A stretch of 64,000 nucleotides of DNA, from assembly GCA_947565915.1 (NCBI GenBank), contig CANOHY010000001.1:32996-96995 (forward strand). Reading direction: 5' to 3'. Of the stretch, positions 35,334-43,876 are shown piece after piece; position 1 is the stretch's first letter; the number at the start of each line of letters is the position of its first letter. The notes below the pieces were generated by a model. The model was given only the letters and a program-made list of their open reading frames with translations, had not been told where the DNA came from and made no database searches. The DNA is from an uncultured Eggerthellaceae bacterium. Its GTDB lineage: Bacteria; Actinomycetota; Coriobacteriia; Coriobacteriales; Eggerthellaceae. Both the position numbers and the translations under genes were made by a program.

Positions 35334-35777
35334 TTACTCACCTCCGGAACCGCTCCCGCTCTCGTCCCCTTGCCCATTGGCATCGCCTTGCCCAGTTGCG
35401 CCGCCCTGGCCACTTTGACCGCTCTGCCCGCTATCGCTTCCAGTAGAGCCGCCCGAAGGCGCCGCACCGTCTTCGACCAGGTAGTATTTGCCCGTGGCAG
35501 GATCTTGATAAACCTTGCCCATCTCCACGAACGAGTTCCCTTCGCCGTAGAGCTCGTTGTTCATCTCGGTAACTTCGTCCTGGTTCAGCTCTTGGTCCAT
35601 GTCGACTTGCTGGAATTGCGCTAAATCGACGTTCCAGGCAACCACCAGTGCCACCATCAGCCCGCAGGCGAACACCAGCATGATATCGCCGATGTTGCCC
35701 ATCGACGACATAGGGTCGACGTCTTCGCGCGTGCGACCCTTCCTGAACGAACCACCTGCTTGGTAGTAACTCGACAT
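35334..35777 (-). CDS. DUF2149 protein, ExbD-like
   Basis: A 147-residue single-pass membrane protein. Residues 22-50 (DPMSSMGNIGDIMLVFACGL then MVALVVAW) match the DUF2149 signature and the ExbD/TolR transmembrane helix, including the membrane aspartate that carries protons in ExbD. A short extracytoplasmic region (YQDPATGKYYLVEDG) and a Gly/Gln/Ser-rich tail follow. The tail is low-complexity and similar in composition to linkers in the next gene. It lies 11 bases after the TolQ-like gene and 3 bases before the surface-protein GTG. It is probably the stator partner of the channel. Confidence 0.9.
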   Translation of the reverse strand: MSSYYQAGGSFRKGRTREDVDPMSSMGNIGDIMLVFACGLMVALVVAWNVDLAQFQQVDMDQELNQDEVTEMNNELYGEGNSFVEMGKVYQDPATGKYYLVEDGAAPSGGSTGSDSGQSGQSGQGGATGQGDANGQGDESGSGSGGE

Positions 35778-35788
35778 AGCGCCACCAC

Positions 35789-36793
35789 CTAGCGCCGGGT
35801 TGGGTACTGGCCCGGCACTTGCCCCTGATCACCGCGCGCATTGCGTGCATTCTGATTGCCCAAGAAGGCATCGTAGTCGGGATTGAGGGGCATGCCGGAA
35901 GACGAATAGGCTTGCTGGCCTGGCATTGGCTGCGAGGTTGCAGCATGCTGGCCGTAGGCAGGTTGGGGCTGCGCTTCGTAGCCGGTCACAACCGATGCCA
36001 TGGGCACGGCTTCTTGCGCAGGCGGGTATGTGGCGTAGGGAGGTTGCTGCATCAACGACGAAGCCCCCAATGGGTTTCCTAGCGGAGCATCGAAGGGCGA
36101 CTGATCGGCATAGGGGTCGGCCACTACGCGCCGACGCGTTGTTTTCTTGATGGTTTGACGCGGCGCGCGCGAGTCCTCGATCTTCTGCACCATGGTGGCA
36201 AACGAGCTGTCGAGCGCCGACATGTAGTTGTCGTACCAACCTTGGCGTATCTTGGCGATGATCAGGCACACCGCTGCCACCACCAAGCCAGCTACCGTGG
36301 TGTCGAAGGCAACCAGCAGCGAACTGGAAAGCGCTGTGGTATCGCCTTGCCCGAGTGCCTGGATGCCCGGGCCCAACGGCACCAACGTGCCCACCAAGCC
36401 GAACATGGGTGCCACCTTCGCCGCTGTGTTGTTGCGGCCGATGATGCGATCGTAGTGGCTTTCCTCCTGGTTGGCCATGCGACGCACTAGCGCGATGAGC
36501 GCATCGCCTGGCAGGTTGCGATGGTCGAAAACCGTTTGAAGCGCATTCTTCTGGCGGCGCAGCAATCCCGATTCCTCGATGATCGCAGGGATGGCCGCCT
36601 CGTTCGACGCCGTGAGGTCATCGAGAAACTGGGGCATGACCACCTTGAAATGGCGCCGCTCGGTGACAAGCTCCACGAGTATGCTGCCGATGCTGAACAC
36701 CGCATAGGCGATGAGCAGCAACAGCAGGACGATATCGGGTATGAGAAGCGACTGCGATATCACATAGAGGATGTCGCCGAGAAACGTGAGCAC
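35789..36793 (-). CDS. MotA/TolQ/ExbB-family proton channel protein
   Basis: A 334-residue inner-membrane protein. Helix 1 is at about 18-43 (IPDIVLLLLLIAYAVFSIGS). A cytoplasmic helical loop with HFKVVMPQFLDDL follows, then the two-helix channel signature APMFGLVGTLVPLGPGIQAL and LLVAFDTTVAGLVVAAVCLI. A proline/glutamine-rich cytoplasmic tail of about 100 residues is an unusual addition. ExbB, TolQ and MotA convert the proton motive force into movement of an envelope protein. Start is a GTG at 36793 with GGAAAGG upstream. It is first in an operon with the ExbD-like DUF2149 protein and the surface protein. Confidence 0.92.
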   Translation of the reverse strand: MLTFLGDILYVISQSLLIPDIVLLLLLIAYAVFSIGSILVELVTERRHFKVVMPQFLDDLTASNEAAIPAIIEESGLLRRQKNALQTVFDHRNLPGDALIALVRRMANQEESHYDRIIGRNNTAAKVAPMFGLVGTLVPLGPGIQALGQGDTTALSSSLLVAFDTTVAGLVVAAVCLIIAKIRQGWYDNYMSALDSSFATMVQKIEDSRAPRQTIKKTTRRRVVADPYADQSPFDAPLGNPLGASSLMQQPPYATYPPAQEAVPMASVVTGYEAQPQPAYGQHAATSQPMPGQQAYSSSGMPLNPDYDAFLGNQNARNARGDQGQVPGQYPTRR

Positions 36794-36862
36794 AGCAGAG
36801 CCTTTCCGTTGCAGAATCCATGGTTAGAACACGATTATGCCAATTTACCATCCAAACATGAA

Positions 36863-36886
36863 GAAACCCTCCTTGGAGAGGGTTTC
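36863..36886 (-). terminator. Terminator-like hairpin between rpsI and TolQ-like gene
   Basis: GAAACCCTC and GAGGGTTTC form a 9-bp stem with a 6-base loop; the minus strand continues TTCATGTTT, a weak U-rich tract. It likely ends the rplM-rpsI transcript after the family C elements. Confidence 0.65.
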
Positions 36887-36942
36887 CATAGGAATAACGC
36901 CTTATGAGAGGTGCACTCGCCACCTGCTCTCGCCGGAATTGC

Positions 36943-37003
36943 GGAGGGCCGCCGCAGGACCAAGTTGGCTTAGGCCAATGCCGAGTCCTGCACAAGGCTC
37001 TCC
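36943..37003 (-). repeat. Structured element near rpsI (family C, copy 1)
   Basis: Nested stems: GGAGGGCC/GGCTCTCC (36943-36950, 36996-37003), GCAGGAC/GTCCTGC (36954-36960, 36985-36991) and TTGGC/GCCAA with a TTAG loop (36965-36978). Conserved unpaired parts are GCC, AAG and ACAA. The minus strand reads CCTTGTGC, TTGGCCTAAGCCAACT and GCGGCG in order, as in copy 2. Confidence 0.8.
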
Positions 37004-37015
37004 CGCGCCACCGTC

Positions 37016-37089
37016 TAGCGCGCAGCGGTAGTTTTGGCGAGGCCGGTAAGGCCGCCGCGCAAAAAGCGCGTAGCGGTAATTCTGGTGAG
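37016..37089. repeat. 25-bp direct repeats between family C copies
   Basis: TAGCGCGCAGCGGTAGTTTT (37016 on) and AAGCGCGTAGCGGTAATTCT (37064 on), each continuing TGG(C/T)GAG, are imperfect direct repeats. The rpsI 3' end (AGCGCTAATTCTGGTG, minus strand) resembles them. Confidence 0.6.
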
Positions 37090-37169
37090 TGCGGGAGGGT
37101 CGCCGCGGAGCCGAGTTGGCTTAGGCCAACGATGCGCTCCGCACAAGGCCCTCCCGTACCACCAGAATT
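37078..37169 (-). repeat. Structured element at rpsI stop (family C, copy 2)
   Basis: Nested stems: AATTCTGGTG/CACCAGAATT (37078-37087, 37160-37169, overlapping the rpsI stop at 37168-37170), GGGAGGGTC/GGCCCTCCC, GCGGAGC/GCTCCGC (37105-37111, 37136-37142) and TTGGC/GCCAA with a TTAG loop. The middle stem differs from copy 1 at three positions, all compensated. Confidence 0.82.
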
Positions 37170-37560
37170 AGCGCTTCGAGAACTGCGGACGCTTGCGAGC
37201 CTTCTTCAGACCATACTTCTTGCGCTCCACCATGCGGGAATCGCGCGTAAGGAAGCCAGCCTTCTTCAGCTCGGAACGATAATCGCCAGCCTCGAGCAGA
37301 GCGCGAGCGATGCCGAGGCGCAGGGCTCCGGACTGACCGGAGATGCCGCCGCCATTCAGGCGAGCGATCACATCGAAATGGCCTTCGGTGTCGGTAACCT
37401 TGAAAGGTGCAACGGCTGCATCCACCAGGCCTTCGCGGCCGAAGTACTCGCGAGCATCGCGACCATTGACCGTAACCTTGCCCGAACCGGGAACCAAACG
37501 CACGCGGGCAATCGCATTCTTCCTGCGGCCGGTGCCGTAATACAAAGCTTCATTCGCCAT
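37168..37560 (-). CDS. rpsI: 30S ribosomal protein S9
   Basis: S9 sits in the head of the small subunit and its C-terminal tail reaches the P-site tRNA. The 130-residue protein shows YYGTGRRKNAIARVRLVPG, GGGISGQSGALRLGIARALL and the invariant basic tail RKKYGLKKARKRPQFSKR. Length is standard. It follows rplM by 2 bases, the near-universal L13-S9 operon. Its stop codon lies within the outer stem of a family C element. Confidence 0.98.
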   Translation of the reverse strand: MANEALYYGTGRRKNAIARVRLVPGSGKVTVNGRDAREYFGREGLVDAAVAPFKVTDTEGHFDVIARLNGGGISGQSGALRLGIARALLEAGDYRSELKKAGFLTRDSRMVERKKYGLKKARKRPQFSKR

Positions 37561-37562
37561 GA

Positions 37563-38003
<441 letters not shown>

Positions 38004-38187
38004 TCCTCCATTGCTTGCGGATAGGACGGTTGAAGCTACCGTCCGCTCCTGCTGCTTGCGCAGCTTGTGTTTTCAAAAGTGCAGCGATGGCTCGCTTGGC
38101 TTCCTACACCAAAGGCATGTGCGCGGGCTGGACGACCCTTGCCATGCCGTGAGCCGCATACTGCTTCACGGGGCTTTTGAAAGCAAC
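38004..38187 (-). ncRNA. Structured rplM leader, possible L13 autoregulatory RNA
   Basis: The leader of about 185 bases can close with CTTTCAAAAG-type pairing (TTTCAAAAG at 38174-38182 on the minus strand with CTTTTGAAA at 38071-38079), and has a hairpin GGACGGT/ACCGTCC just before the ribosome site (about 38023-38041). There is no open frame. This is consistent with an L13-type leader, but I cannot test the match to any known motif. Confidence 0.45.
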
Positions 38188-38193
38188 TTTTGA

Positions 38194-38223
38194 AGTATAC
38201 GGCTCTCTCTTCTGAAACGTCAA
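38194..38223 (-). promoter_or_regulatory. Promoter of rplM-rpsI
   Basis: Minus strand TTGACG (38218-38223), 18-base spacer, TATACT (38194-38199). Predicted start near 38187. Confidence 0.8.
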
Positions 38224-38277
38224 CGAATTTCCCGCGCGAAATGCCCGATTATCCGCAGTTTGCACAAATGCCGCGTC

Positions 38278-38283
38278 TAAAAT
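38278..38283 (+). promoter_or_regulatory. -10 element for ygiQ, leaderless type
   Basis: TAAAAT ends 6 bases before the ATG at 38290, and there is no ribosome site. The -35 is not recognisable. Confidence 0.45.
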
Positions 38284-38289
38284 GTGCCC

Positions 38290-40104
38290 ATGGCTTTTCT
38301 GCCCACAACATATAGGGAAATGACCGAACGGGGTTGGGATGCCGTCGATTTCGCTTATGTGATCGGCGATGCCTATGTGGACCATCCCTCGTTCGGCCCT
38401 GCGATCATCTCACGACTGCTGGAAGCCAAGGGGTTTCGGGTGGGCATCATCGCGCAGCCCGACTGGAGAAGCGACGATTCGATCGGCGTGTTCGGCGAGC
38501 CGCGATTGGGATTCCTGGTGTCGGCTGGCAACATGGACTCCATGGTGAACCATTTCACCGTGGCCAAGAAGCGCCGCCGCAGCGACGCCTATTCGCCTGG
38601 TGGCCAGGCGGGCTTGCGTCCCGATCGCGCATGCATCGCATACGGCAACCTGATACGGCGCACGTACAAGAGCACGCCCATCATCCTGGGCGGCATCGAA
38701 GCGAGCCTGCGAAGGCTGGCCCACTACGACTACTGGCAAGACAAGCTGCGCCGCTCCATCCTGCTGGATTCTGGTGCCGATCTGATTTCCTACGGCATGG
38801 GCGAGCGTTCCATCGTGGCCATCGCCGAAGCGCTCGAGAGCGGGCTTGCGGTGAGCGACCTCGCGTTCATTCCCGGAACGGCATACAAGGCACGCGATGC
38901 GCAACATGTTTTCGAGCCCGTGGCATTGCCCAGCTTCGACGAGCTGCAAACCGACAAGCTGGCTTATGCGCGCAGCTTCCAGCTGCAATGCGAGAACCTC
39001 AACCCCTACCTCGGGCATGCGCTGGTGGAAGAGTATCCCCACGGGGTGCTCGTAGTGCAGAACCCACCATCCGAGCCGCTCTCGACCGACGAGCTCGATG
39101 CGATTTACGAGCTGCCCTACGAACGCGCGGCCCACCCCAGCTACCAGGCGGCTGGCGGCGTACCTGCGCTTGCCGAAGTGGAGTTCTCGCTCACGAGCAA
39201 CCGCGGATGCATGGGCGACTGCTCGTTTTGCGCTCTCAGCTTCCACCAAGGACGCATCGTGCAAGCGCGCAGCCACGAATCGCTTCTGGCGGAAGCGCGC
39301 CAGATGACCGAAAGCCCCCGATTCAAGGGCTACATCAACGACGTGGGCGGCCCCACTGCGAACTTCCGTGTGCCCGCCTGCGCCAAGCAGGCGCGCGTCG
39401 GTGCCTGCGCGAGCAAGCGCTGCCTCTCGCCCGACCCTTGCGCGAGCCTCGTGGCATCGCACGCCGACTATCTGGAGTTGTTGCGCAAGCTGCGCGAGTT
39501 GCCCAGCGTGAAGAAGGTGTTCGTGCGCAGCGGCATCCGCTTCGACTACGCGCTATTGGACGAGAAGTTCGGCGCAAAGTTCATCGATGAGCTGGTCGAA
39601 CACCACGTGAGCGGGCAGCTGCGCGTAGCTCCCGAACATGTGTCAGAGGTGGTGCTGCAGGCGATGGGCAAGCCGCATCACGAGGTATACGAGCAGTTTG
39701 CGCGCGCGTTCGAGGCAGCCACCAAGCGCGTAGGCAAAGAGCAGTACCTGGTGCCCTACCTGATGTCATCGCACCCGGGCTCCACTTTGCGAGAAGCCAT
39801 CGAACTAGCCGAATACTGCCGCGACCTCGGATTCAACCCCGAGCAGGTGCAGGATTTCTATCCCACGCCCTCCACGGTTTCCACCTGCATGTACTACACC
39901 GGCGTGGACCCGCGCACCATGGAACCTATATATGTAGCGAAAACAGCCCACGATAAGGCGCTGCAGCGCGCACTGATCCAGTACCGCGACCCCAAGAATC
40001 ACGACCTCGTGCGCGAGGCGCTGCACAAGGCAGGCCGCGAGGACCTCATCGGCTACGGGCCGAAATGCCTCGTTCGACCCAAGAAACACAAGGCGCAGAA
40101 ATAG
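38290..40104 (+). CDS. YgiQ-family radical SAM protein
   Basis: A 604-residue YgiQ-type radical SAM protein. The N-terminal domain is typical (MAFLPTTYREMTERGWDAVD, YVDHPSFGPAIISRLLEAKG), followed by the radical SAM cluster motif CMGDCSFC (Cx3Cx2C) near residue 315, a Cys-rich insertion (ACAKQARVGACASKRCL), and the C-terminal QVQDFYPTPSTVSTCMYYTG signature. The molecular function of the family is not established. The ATG at 38290 is favoured; a GTG at 38284 is in frame. The gene is alone on its strand, and its stop codon lies in a short hairpin (40095-40120). Confidence 0.93.
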   Translation: MAFLPTTYREMTERGWDAVDFAYVIGDAYVDHPSFGPAIISRLLEAKGFRVGIIAQPDWRSDDSIGVFGEPRLGFLVSAGNMDSMVNHFTVAKKRRRSDAYSPGGQAGLRPDRACIAYGNLIRRTYKSTPIILGGIEASLRRLAHYDYWQDKLRRSILLDSGADLISYGMGERSIVAIAEALESGLAVSDLAFIPGTAYKARDAQHVFEPVALPSFDELQTDKLAYARSFQLQCENLNPYLGHALVEEYPHGVLVVQNPPSEPLSTDELDAIYELPYERAAHPSYQAAGGVPALAEVEFSLTSNRGCMGDCSFCALSFHQGRIVQARSHESLLAEARQMTESPRFKGYINDVGGPTANFRVPACAKQARVGACASKRCLSPDPCASLVASHADYLELLRKLRELPSVKKVFVRSGIRFDYALLDEKFGAKFIDELVEHHVSGQLRVAPEHVSEVVLQAMGKPHHEVYEQFARAFEAATKRVGKEQYLVPYLMSSHPGSTLREAIELAEYCRDLGFNPEQVQDFYPTPSTVSTCMYYTGVDPRTMEPIYVAKTAHDKALQRALIQYRDPKNHDLVREALHKAGREDLIGYGPKCLVRPKKHKAQK

Positions 40105-40120
40105 CTGAAGGCTATTTCGC
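40095..40120. repeat. Hairpin spanning the ygiQ stop codon
   Basis: GCAGAAATAGC (containing the TAG stop) pairs with GCTATTTCGC with one bulged base and a 5-base loop. No U-tract follows. The next 40 bases (GGCTTGAGGATTTGTCGTGC, GCGTCAAGAG) repeat sequence found at 31995-32030 and 32195-32222. Confidence 0.6.
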
Positions 40121-40174
40121 AGCGCTTTGGCTTGAGGATTTGTCGTGCGCGTCAAGAGCAGGGCGTTCTGGATC

Positions 40175-40447
40175 TTACTTTTGAACTGGTTTCACGATGG
40201 GCATAACAGCATTCTTGCTCACTGCCGAACAACCTTTGGCTGAAGGACAGCTTGCGCAGCTTCCGCTACAGCCCAATAGCTCGGCTTCTTGAGCCGATAG
40301 CCCGCGCACCTTCGATGGCGCGTCTTCGCAGTCGCCCACAGAGCAGCACCCGCCCTTCGATTCGTGGCCCTTGAAGAACGTCGCCTTCACGGCAAATGCG
40401 AGCGCCACGACAACCAGCGCCAGAATGACCCAGCTTGCAAGATTCAT
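40175..40447 (-). CDS. FeoB-associated Cys-rich membrane protein
   Basis: A 90-residue single-pass protein with an N-terminal helix (ASWVILALVVVALAFAVKAT) and a cysteine cluster (GGCCSVGDC, LGCSGSCASCPSAKGC). It matches the FeoB-associated Cys-rich family found at the end of feo operons in anaerobes, and its position 165 bases after feoB agrees. The cysteines could bind iron or a cluster next to the channel; the role is unproven. A strong hairpin (40506-40541) lies between it and feoB. Confidence 0.9.
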   Translation of the reverse strand: MNLASWVILALVVVALAFAVKATFFKGHESKGGCCSVGDCEDAPSKVRGLSAQEAELLGCSGSCASCPSAKGCSAVSKNAVMPIVKPVQK

Positions 40448-40505
40448 GTCAGCACCTCCTTCGCAACGCTTCGCATGGCGTTACCCCCTGCTCTCTCGAA
40501 GGGTT

Positions 40506-40541
40506 GTGGCAGGGAGACCGGGATGCAGGCCTCCCTGCCAC
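40506..40541. repeat. 11-bp hairpin between feoB and Cys-rich gene
   Basis: GTGGCAGGGAG (40506-40516) pairs perfectly with CTCCCTGCCAC (40531-40541). No U-tract follows on the minus strand. It may protect or attenuate the feo message between cistrons. Confidence 0.6.
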
Positions 40542-40612
40542 TCTGCTTGCGGTTTGCAGGTTGGAGAGAGAAGGGAAAGACAACCTGTTTCCGCACGAGT
40601 TGGCATGTTTTG

Positions 40613-43351
40613 CTACGCAGCGTTTGCAGCCGCCTCTAGCGGTTCACCCGCCTTTGCCTGCGTCTTGGGCATGGGCCGGAACAGGCCATAGAGAATGGCT
40701 GCCAGCACCACCAGGGCAACAAGCGTCCAAAGGTCGAACACGCCCACGGTGAACAAGCGCCCAAGCTGGAACACGATGAGCGCAAGCGCATAGGCCCATG
40801 CGCATTCCCAGCCAATGGCTGCCCAGAACCACTTGTTGAAGCCGCCCATCTCGCGCTTGATGGCACCCATGGCTGCAAAGCAGGGGCAGCAGAGCAACTG
40901 GAAGAGCATGAACGAGAATGCCGCAACGGGAACGAGCAGCGCAGAGCCGGTCACTGCGGCCAGAGAATTCAGGAAGGCAGCAGACCAGGTAAGCGTTTCG
41001 CCGCCGAAGAGCACGGCCATGGTGGAGATGACGTTCTCCTTCGCGATAAGCCCGGTGACCACCGTGGAAGCAGACTGCCAGTTGCTGAATCCAAGCGGCG
41101 TGAACAGCCATGCGAACGCATTGCCGAAGTAGGCGAGCAGCGAGTAATCCATGAGCTCTTCGCCCACCCACATGAACTGGCCTTCGTAGATGCCATAGCC
41201 AGAAAGGAACCACACAACCACCGTGGCCAGCAGGATGATGGTGCCAGCTTTCTTGATGAATGCCCAAGCGCGTTCCCACATGCTGCGCAGCAAGTCGACG
41301 AAGCGTGGCAGGCGGTACTCGGGAAGCTCCATGATGTAGGGCGTGGTTTCGCCCATGAACGGCTTCGTCTTCTTCAAGATGATGCCCGACATGACGATGG
41401 ATGCGATGCCGATAAAGTATGCCAATGGCGCCACCCACCATACGCCGCCGAAGACCGCAGTGGAGATGAGCGCGATGATGGGCAGCTTCGCCGAGCACGG
41501 CATGAAGGTGGTGGTCATCACGGTAAGGTGCCGCGACGACTCCGATTCGATGGTGCGCGAGGCCATGATGCCCGGCACGCCGCAGCCGGTGCCCACGATC
41601 ATGGGAATGAACGTCTTGCCTGAGAGCCCGAAGCGTCGGAATATGCGATCCAAGATGAACGTGACGCGCGCCATGTAACCGCAGCCTTCAAGTATGGCCA
41701 GCAGGAAGAACAAGACCATGATCTGCGGCACGAACCCGAGCACGGCGCCCACGCCAGCTATGATGCCATCCATGATGAGGTCGTAGAGCCACGGTGCGCA
41801 GTCGACCGCCTCCAATGCGGGGCCAATCAGCGCGGGAATGCCCGGCACCCAAAGGCCGTAAGCGCTGTGCTCTTGCGGGGCGGCCACCTGAATGCCCTCG
41901 GGCACTTCCTCGCCTGTTCCCTCGTCGAGCGACTCGCCATCGAAGCTGTAGATCACAGCCTCGGCAGCGCCTTCGCGCCCTTCAGCGGCAATCTGGTCGT
42001 TCAGCTCGTCGGCCCGCGCCTGGGCGATAGGCTCGGCAGCTTCGCCCGCATAGACCAGATAGGTGGTTTCGAACACCTCTTCTTCATCCACCTCCGAGTA
42101 CTCGGCGATCACGCCAGCATCCTCGGCTTGCCTCTCGAAGCTTGCAAGCGCGCGCTGCGCAGCAGGCGAATCGGGAGCAGGTTCGAAATCGTCAGCCTCG
42201 AGCCCCAACGCGTACAGGGCATCTTCGGGCGGTTCGGCCAGGAAGTTCACCGACACTTCGTCGATGAGGTCTTGATCGACCCCTGCCTCGGCCGCTGCCT
42301 CCAGATACGCGCTTATGGCCGTCTGAGCCTGGTCGTAAGGCTCGGCGGCTTCGTCGTAGCGCGCTTGAGCGCCGGCATCGGGGTCCACGGCGGCAACGGG
42401 ATCGAGGTACCAACCATCGCCGAACACGCCATCGTTGGCCCAGTCGGTGGCATAGGTGCCTACCGTGGAGATTGCGATGTAATAGATGAGCACGATGATC
42501 ACCGCGAAGATGGGCAGCGCCGCCACGCGATTGAGCAGCACGCGGTCGATCTTCTCGGTTAGGAACGCGCGCTTCTTCTCGCTCTCGGTGGCATTGCCCA
42601 ACATGGCGGCGATAGCCTCGTAGCGCTCGTTGGTGAGCACGGCATCGGCCTTGTCGCCGTAGCGCGCCTCTACGGCTCGCTCGTGATTGGCAATGTCGGG
42701 CACCGCACCGAACCGATCGATGACGTAGCGGTCGCCCTCGAGGTACTTGATGGCATAGAAGCGGCGCAGTTGCGCAGGCACGTCCCCGGGAAGCTCTTTC
42801 TCCAAATGCCCGATAAGCTGCTCCACCTCGTCGGAGAAGCGCATAGCCTGAGGGCTGAGCCCTTTGCTCGAAGCATCGAGAGCCACCTCTATGAGGTGGT
42901 CGATGCCCTCGCCGCGCAAGGCGGATATCTCGACCACCGGCACGCCCAGCATATCGGATATCGCACGGGCGTCGATCTTTTGCCCGCGCTTCCTTAGCAC
43001 GTCCATCTGGTTGAGCGCCACTACCACCGGCACGCCGAACTCGATGAGCTGAGTCGTGAGATAAAGGTTGCGCTCGATGTTCGTGGCATCGACGATGTCC
43101 ACGATAACGCTGGCTTGCCCACTGGCCAGGTAGTCGCGCGCCACTATCTCCTCGTTGGAGTAAGGCGAAAGCGAATAGATGCCAGGAAGGTCCACGACCT
43201 CTACGTCGGAATTGGACTTCAGGGTTCCCGTTTTCCGCTCAACCGTGACGCCGGGCCAGTTTCCCACGTATTGATGGTTGCCCGTAAGCTGGTTGAACAG
43301 GGTTGTCTTGCCGGAGTTCGGGTTTCCGACCAGTGCGAATACGGCGCCCAT
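40613..43351 (-). CDS. feoB: Ferrous iron transporter FeoB
   Basis: GTPase-coupled Fe(II) permease of 912 residues. The N-terminal G domain has GNPNSGKTT (G1), DLPGIYSLSPYSNEE (G3), NQMD (G4) and SALRGEG (G5). The Gate membrane motifs follow (QIMVLFFLLAILEGCGYMAR, GTGCGVPGIMASR, TTTFMPCSAKLPI). Between the first membrane helix (VIIVLIYYIAISTVGTYATD) and the next lies an acidic region of about 170 residues rich in Ala, Glu and Asp that standard FeoB proteins lack. The ATG at 43351 follows the feoA stop by one base. A Cys-rich partner gene follows. Confidence 0.96.
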   Translation of the reverse strand: MGAVFALVGNPNSGKTTLFNQLTGNHQYVGNWPGVTVERKTGTLKSNSDVEVVDLPGIYSLSPYSNEEIVARDYLASGQASVIVDIVDATNIERNLYLTTQLIEFGVPVVVALNQMDVLRKRGQKIDARAISDMLGVPVVEISALRGEGIDHLIEVALDASSKGLSPQAMRFSDEVEQLIGHLEKELPGDVPAQLRRFYAIKYLEGDRYVIDRFGAVPDIANHERAVEARYGDKADAVLTNERYEAIAAMLGNATESEKKRAFLTEKIDRVLLNRVAALPIFAVIIVLIYYIAISTVGTYATDWANDGVFGDGWYLDPVAAVDPDAGAQARYDEAAEPYDQAQTAISAYLEAAAEAGVDQDLIDEVSVNFLAEPPEDALYALGLEADDFEPAPDSPAAQRALASFERQAEDAGVIAEYSEVDEEEVFETTYLVYAGEAAEPIAQARADELNDQIAAEGREGAAEAVIYSFDGESLDEGTGEEVPEGIQVAAPQEHSAYGLWVPGIPALIGPALEAVDCAPWLYDLIMDGIIAGVGAVLGFVPQIMVLFFLLAILEGCGYMARVTFILDRIFRRFGLSGKTFIPMIVGTGCGVPGIMASRTIESESSRHLTVMTTTFMPCSAKLPIIALISTAVFGGVWWVAPLAYFIGIASIVMSGIILKKTKPFMGETTPYIMELPEYRLPRFVDLLRSMWERAWAFIKKAGTIILLATVVVWFLSGYGIYEGQFMWVGEELMDYSLLAYFGNAFAWLFTPLGFSNWQSASTVVTGLIAKENVISTMAVLFGGETLTWSAAFLNSLAAVTGSALLVPVAAFSFMLFQLLCCPCFAAMGAIKREMGGFNKWFWAAIGWECAWAYALALIVFQLGRLFTVGVFDLWTLVALVVLAAILYGLFRPMPKTQAKAGEPLEAAANAA

Positions 43352-43352
43352 C

Positions 43353-43577
43353 TTACGCAGGCACCACTTCGATGCGGGCAGCGTCGGCGCGACGAAGCGA
43401 TAGATGGTATCCGCGCACGGTGATGTCGATGGGGTCGCCCAAGGGCGCCGACTTCGTCACCTGAAGATGCGTTCCCTTGGTGATGCCCATATCCATGATG
43501 CGACGTCGCATCTCCCCTGTCTCGTTCAGCTTCGTGACCGTGCACGAACCTCCTACGGCAATGTCGTTGAGCGTCAT
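43353..43577 (-). CDS. feoA: Ferrous iron transport protein FeoA
   Basis: A 74-residue SH3-like cytosolic partner of FeoB. The pattern MTLNDIAVGGSCTVTKLNET, MRRRIMDMGITKGTHLQV and APLGDPIDITVRGYHLSLRR is typical of FeoA. It is first in the feo operon; GATCCTCCTT upstream on the plus strand corresponds to an AAGGAGGATC ribosome site. The regulatory region at 43598-43663 includes a promoter and a dyad that could bind an iron repressor. Confidence 0.96.
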   Translation of the reverse strand: MTLNDIAVGGSCTVTKLNETGEMRRRIMDMGITKGTHLQVTKSAPLGDPIDITVRGYHLSLRRADAARIEVVPA

Positions 43578-43597
43578 TTCGATCCTCCTTGTAAGCC

Positions 43598-43663
43598 CTA
43601 GTTAACTTATATTCCATTGTTATAGAAGACTTACAAGTTGTTGTCAATGTTAACCTAGGATAA
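43598..43663 (-). promoter_or_regulatory. feo promoter with possible DtxR/IdeR-type dyads
   Basis: Minus strand TTGACA (43642-43647), 17-base spacer, TATAAC (43619-43624). The imperfect palindrome TTAACCTAGGATAA (43650-43663) overlaps the upstream side, and CTAGTTAAC (43598-43606) lies downstream; both resemble half-sites of the DtxR/IdeR box (TTAGGTTAGGCTAACCTAA type). The rest of the 43578-43876 gap, to the stop of the next gene, shows nothing further. Confidence 0.6.
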
Positions 43664-43876
43664 TTTTTTAGAATCGAAACGAAAGCGTCACTATCGGTCA
43701 ACTGGACGCGGGATAAGAGAGCAAGCGCGTTGACGAAGACCAGAATCAGGATGTTCTCAGGGCCGCTTGCACATCCGCTCAAGCCCTCCAGACTGCGTTT
43801 GGCCTCATCAGCCAGGAGCCTTCGACGAGCAGATATGCGCTATCGCTTGGTGGCGAATCCGTCTTCGCGCAGCTGA

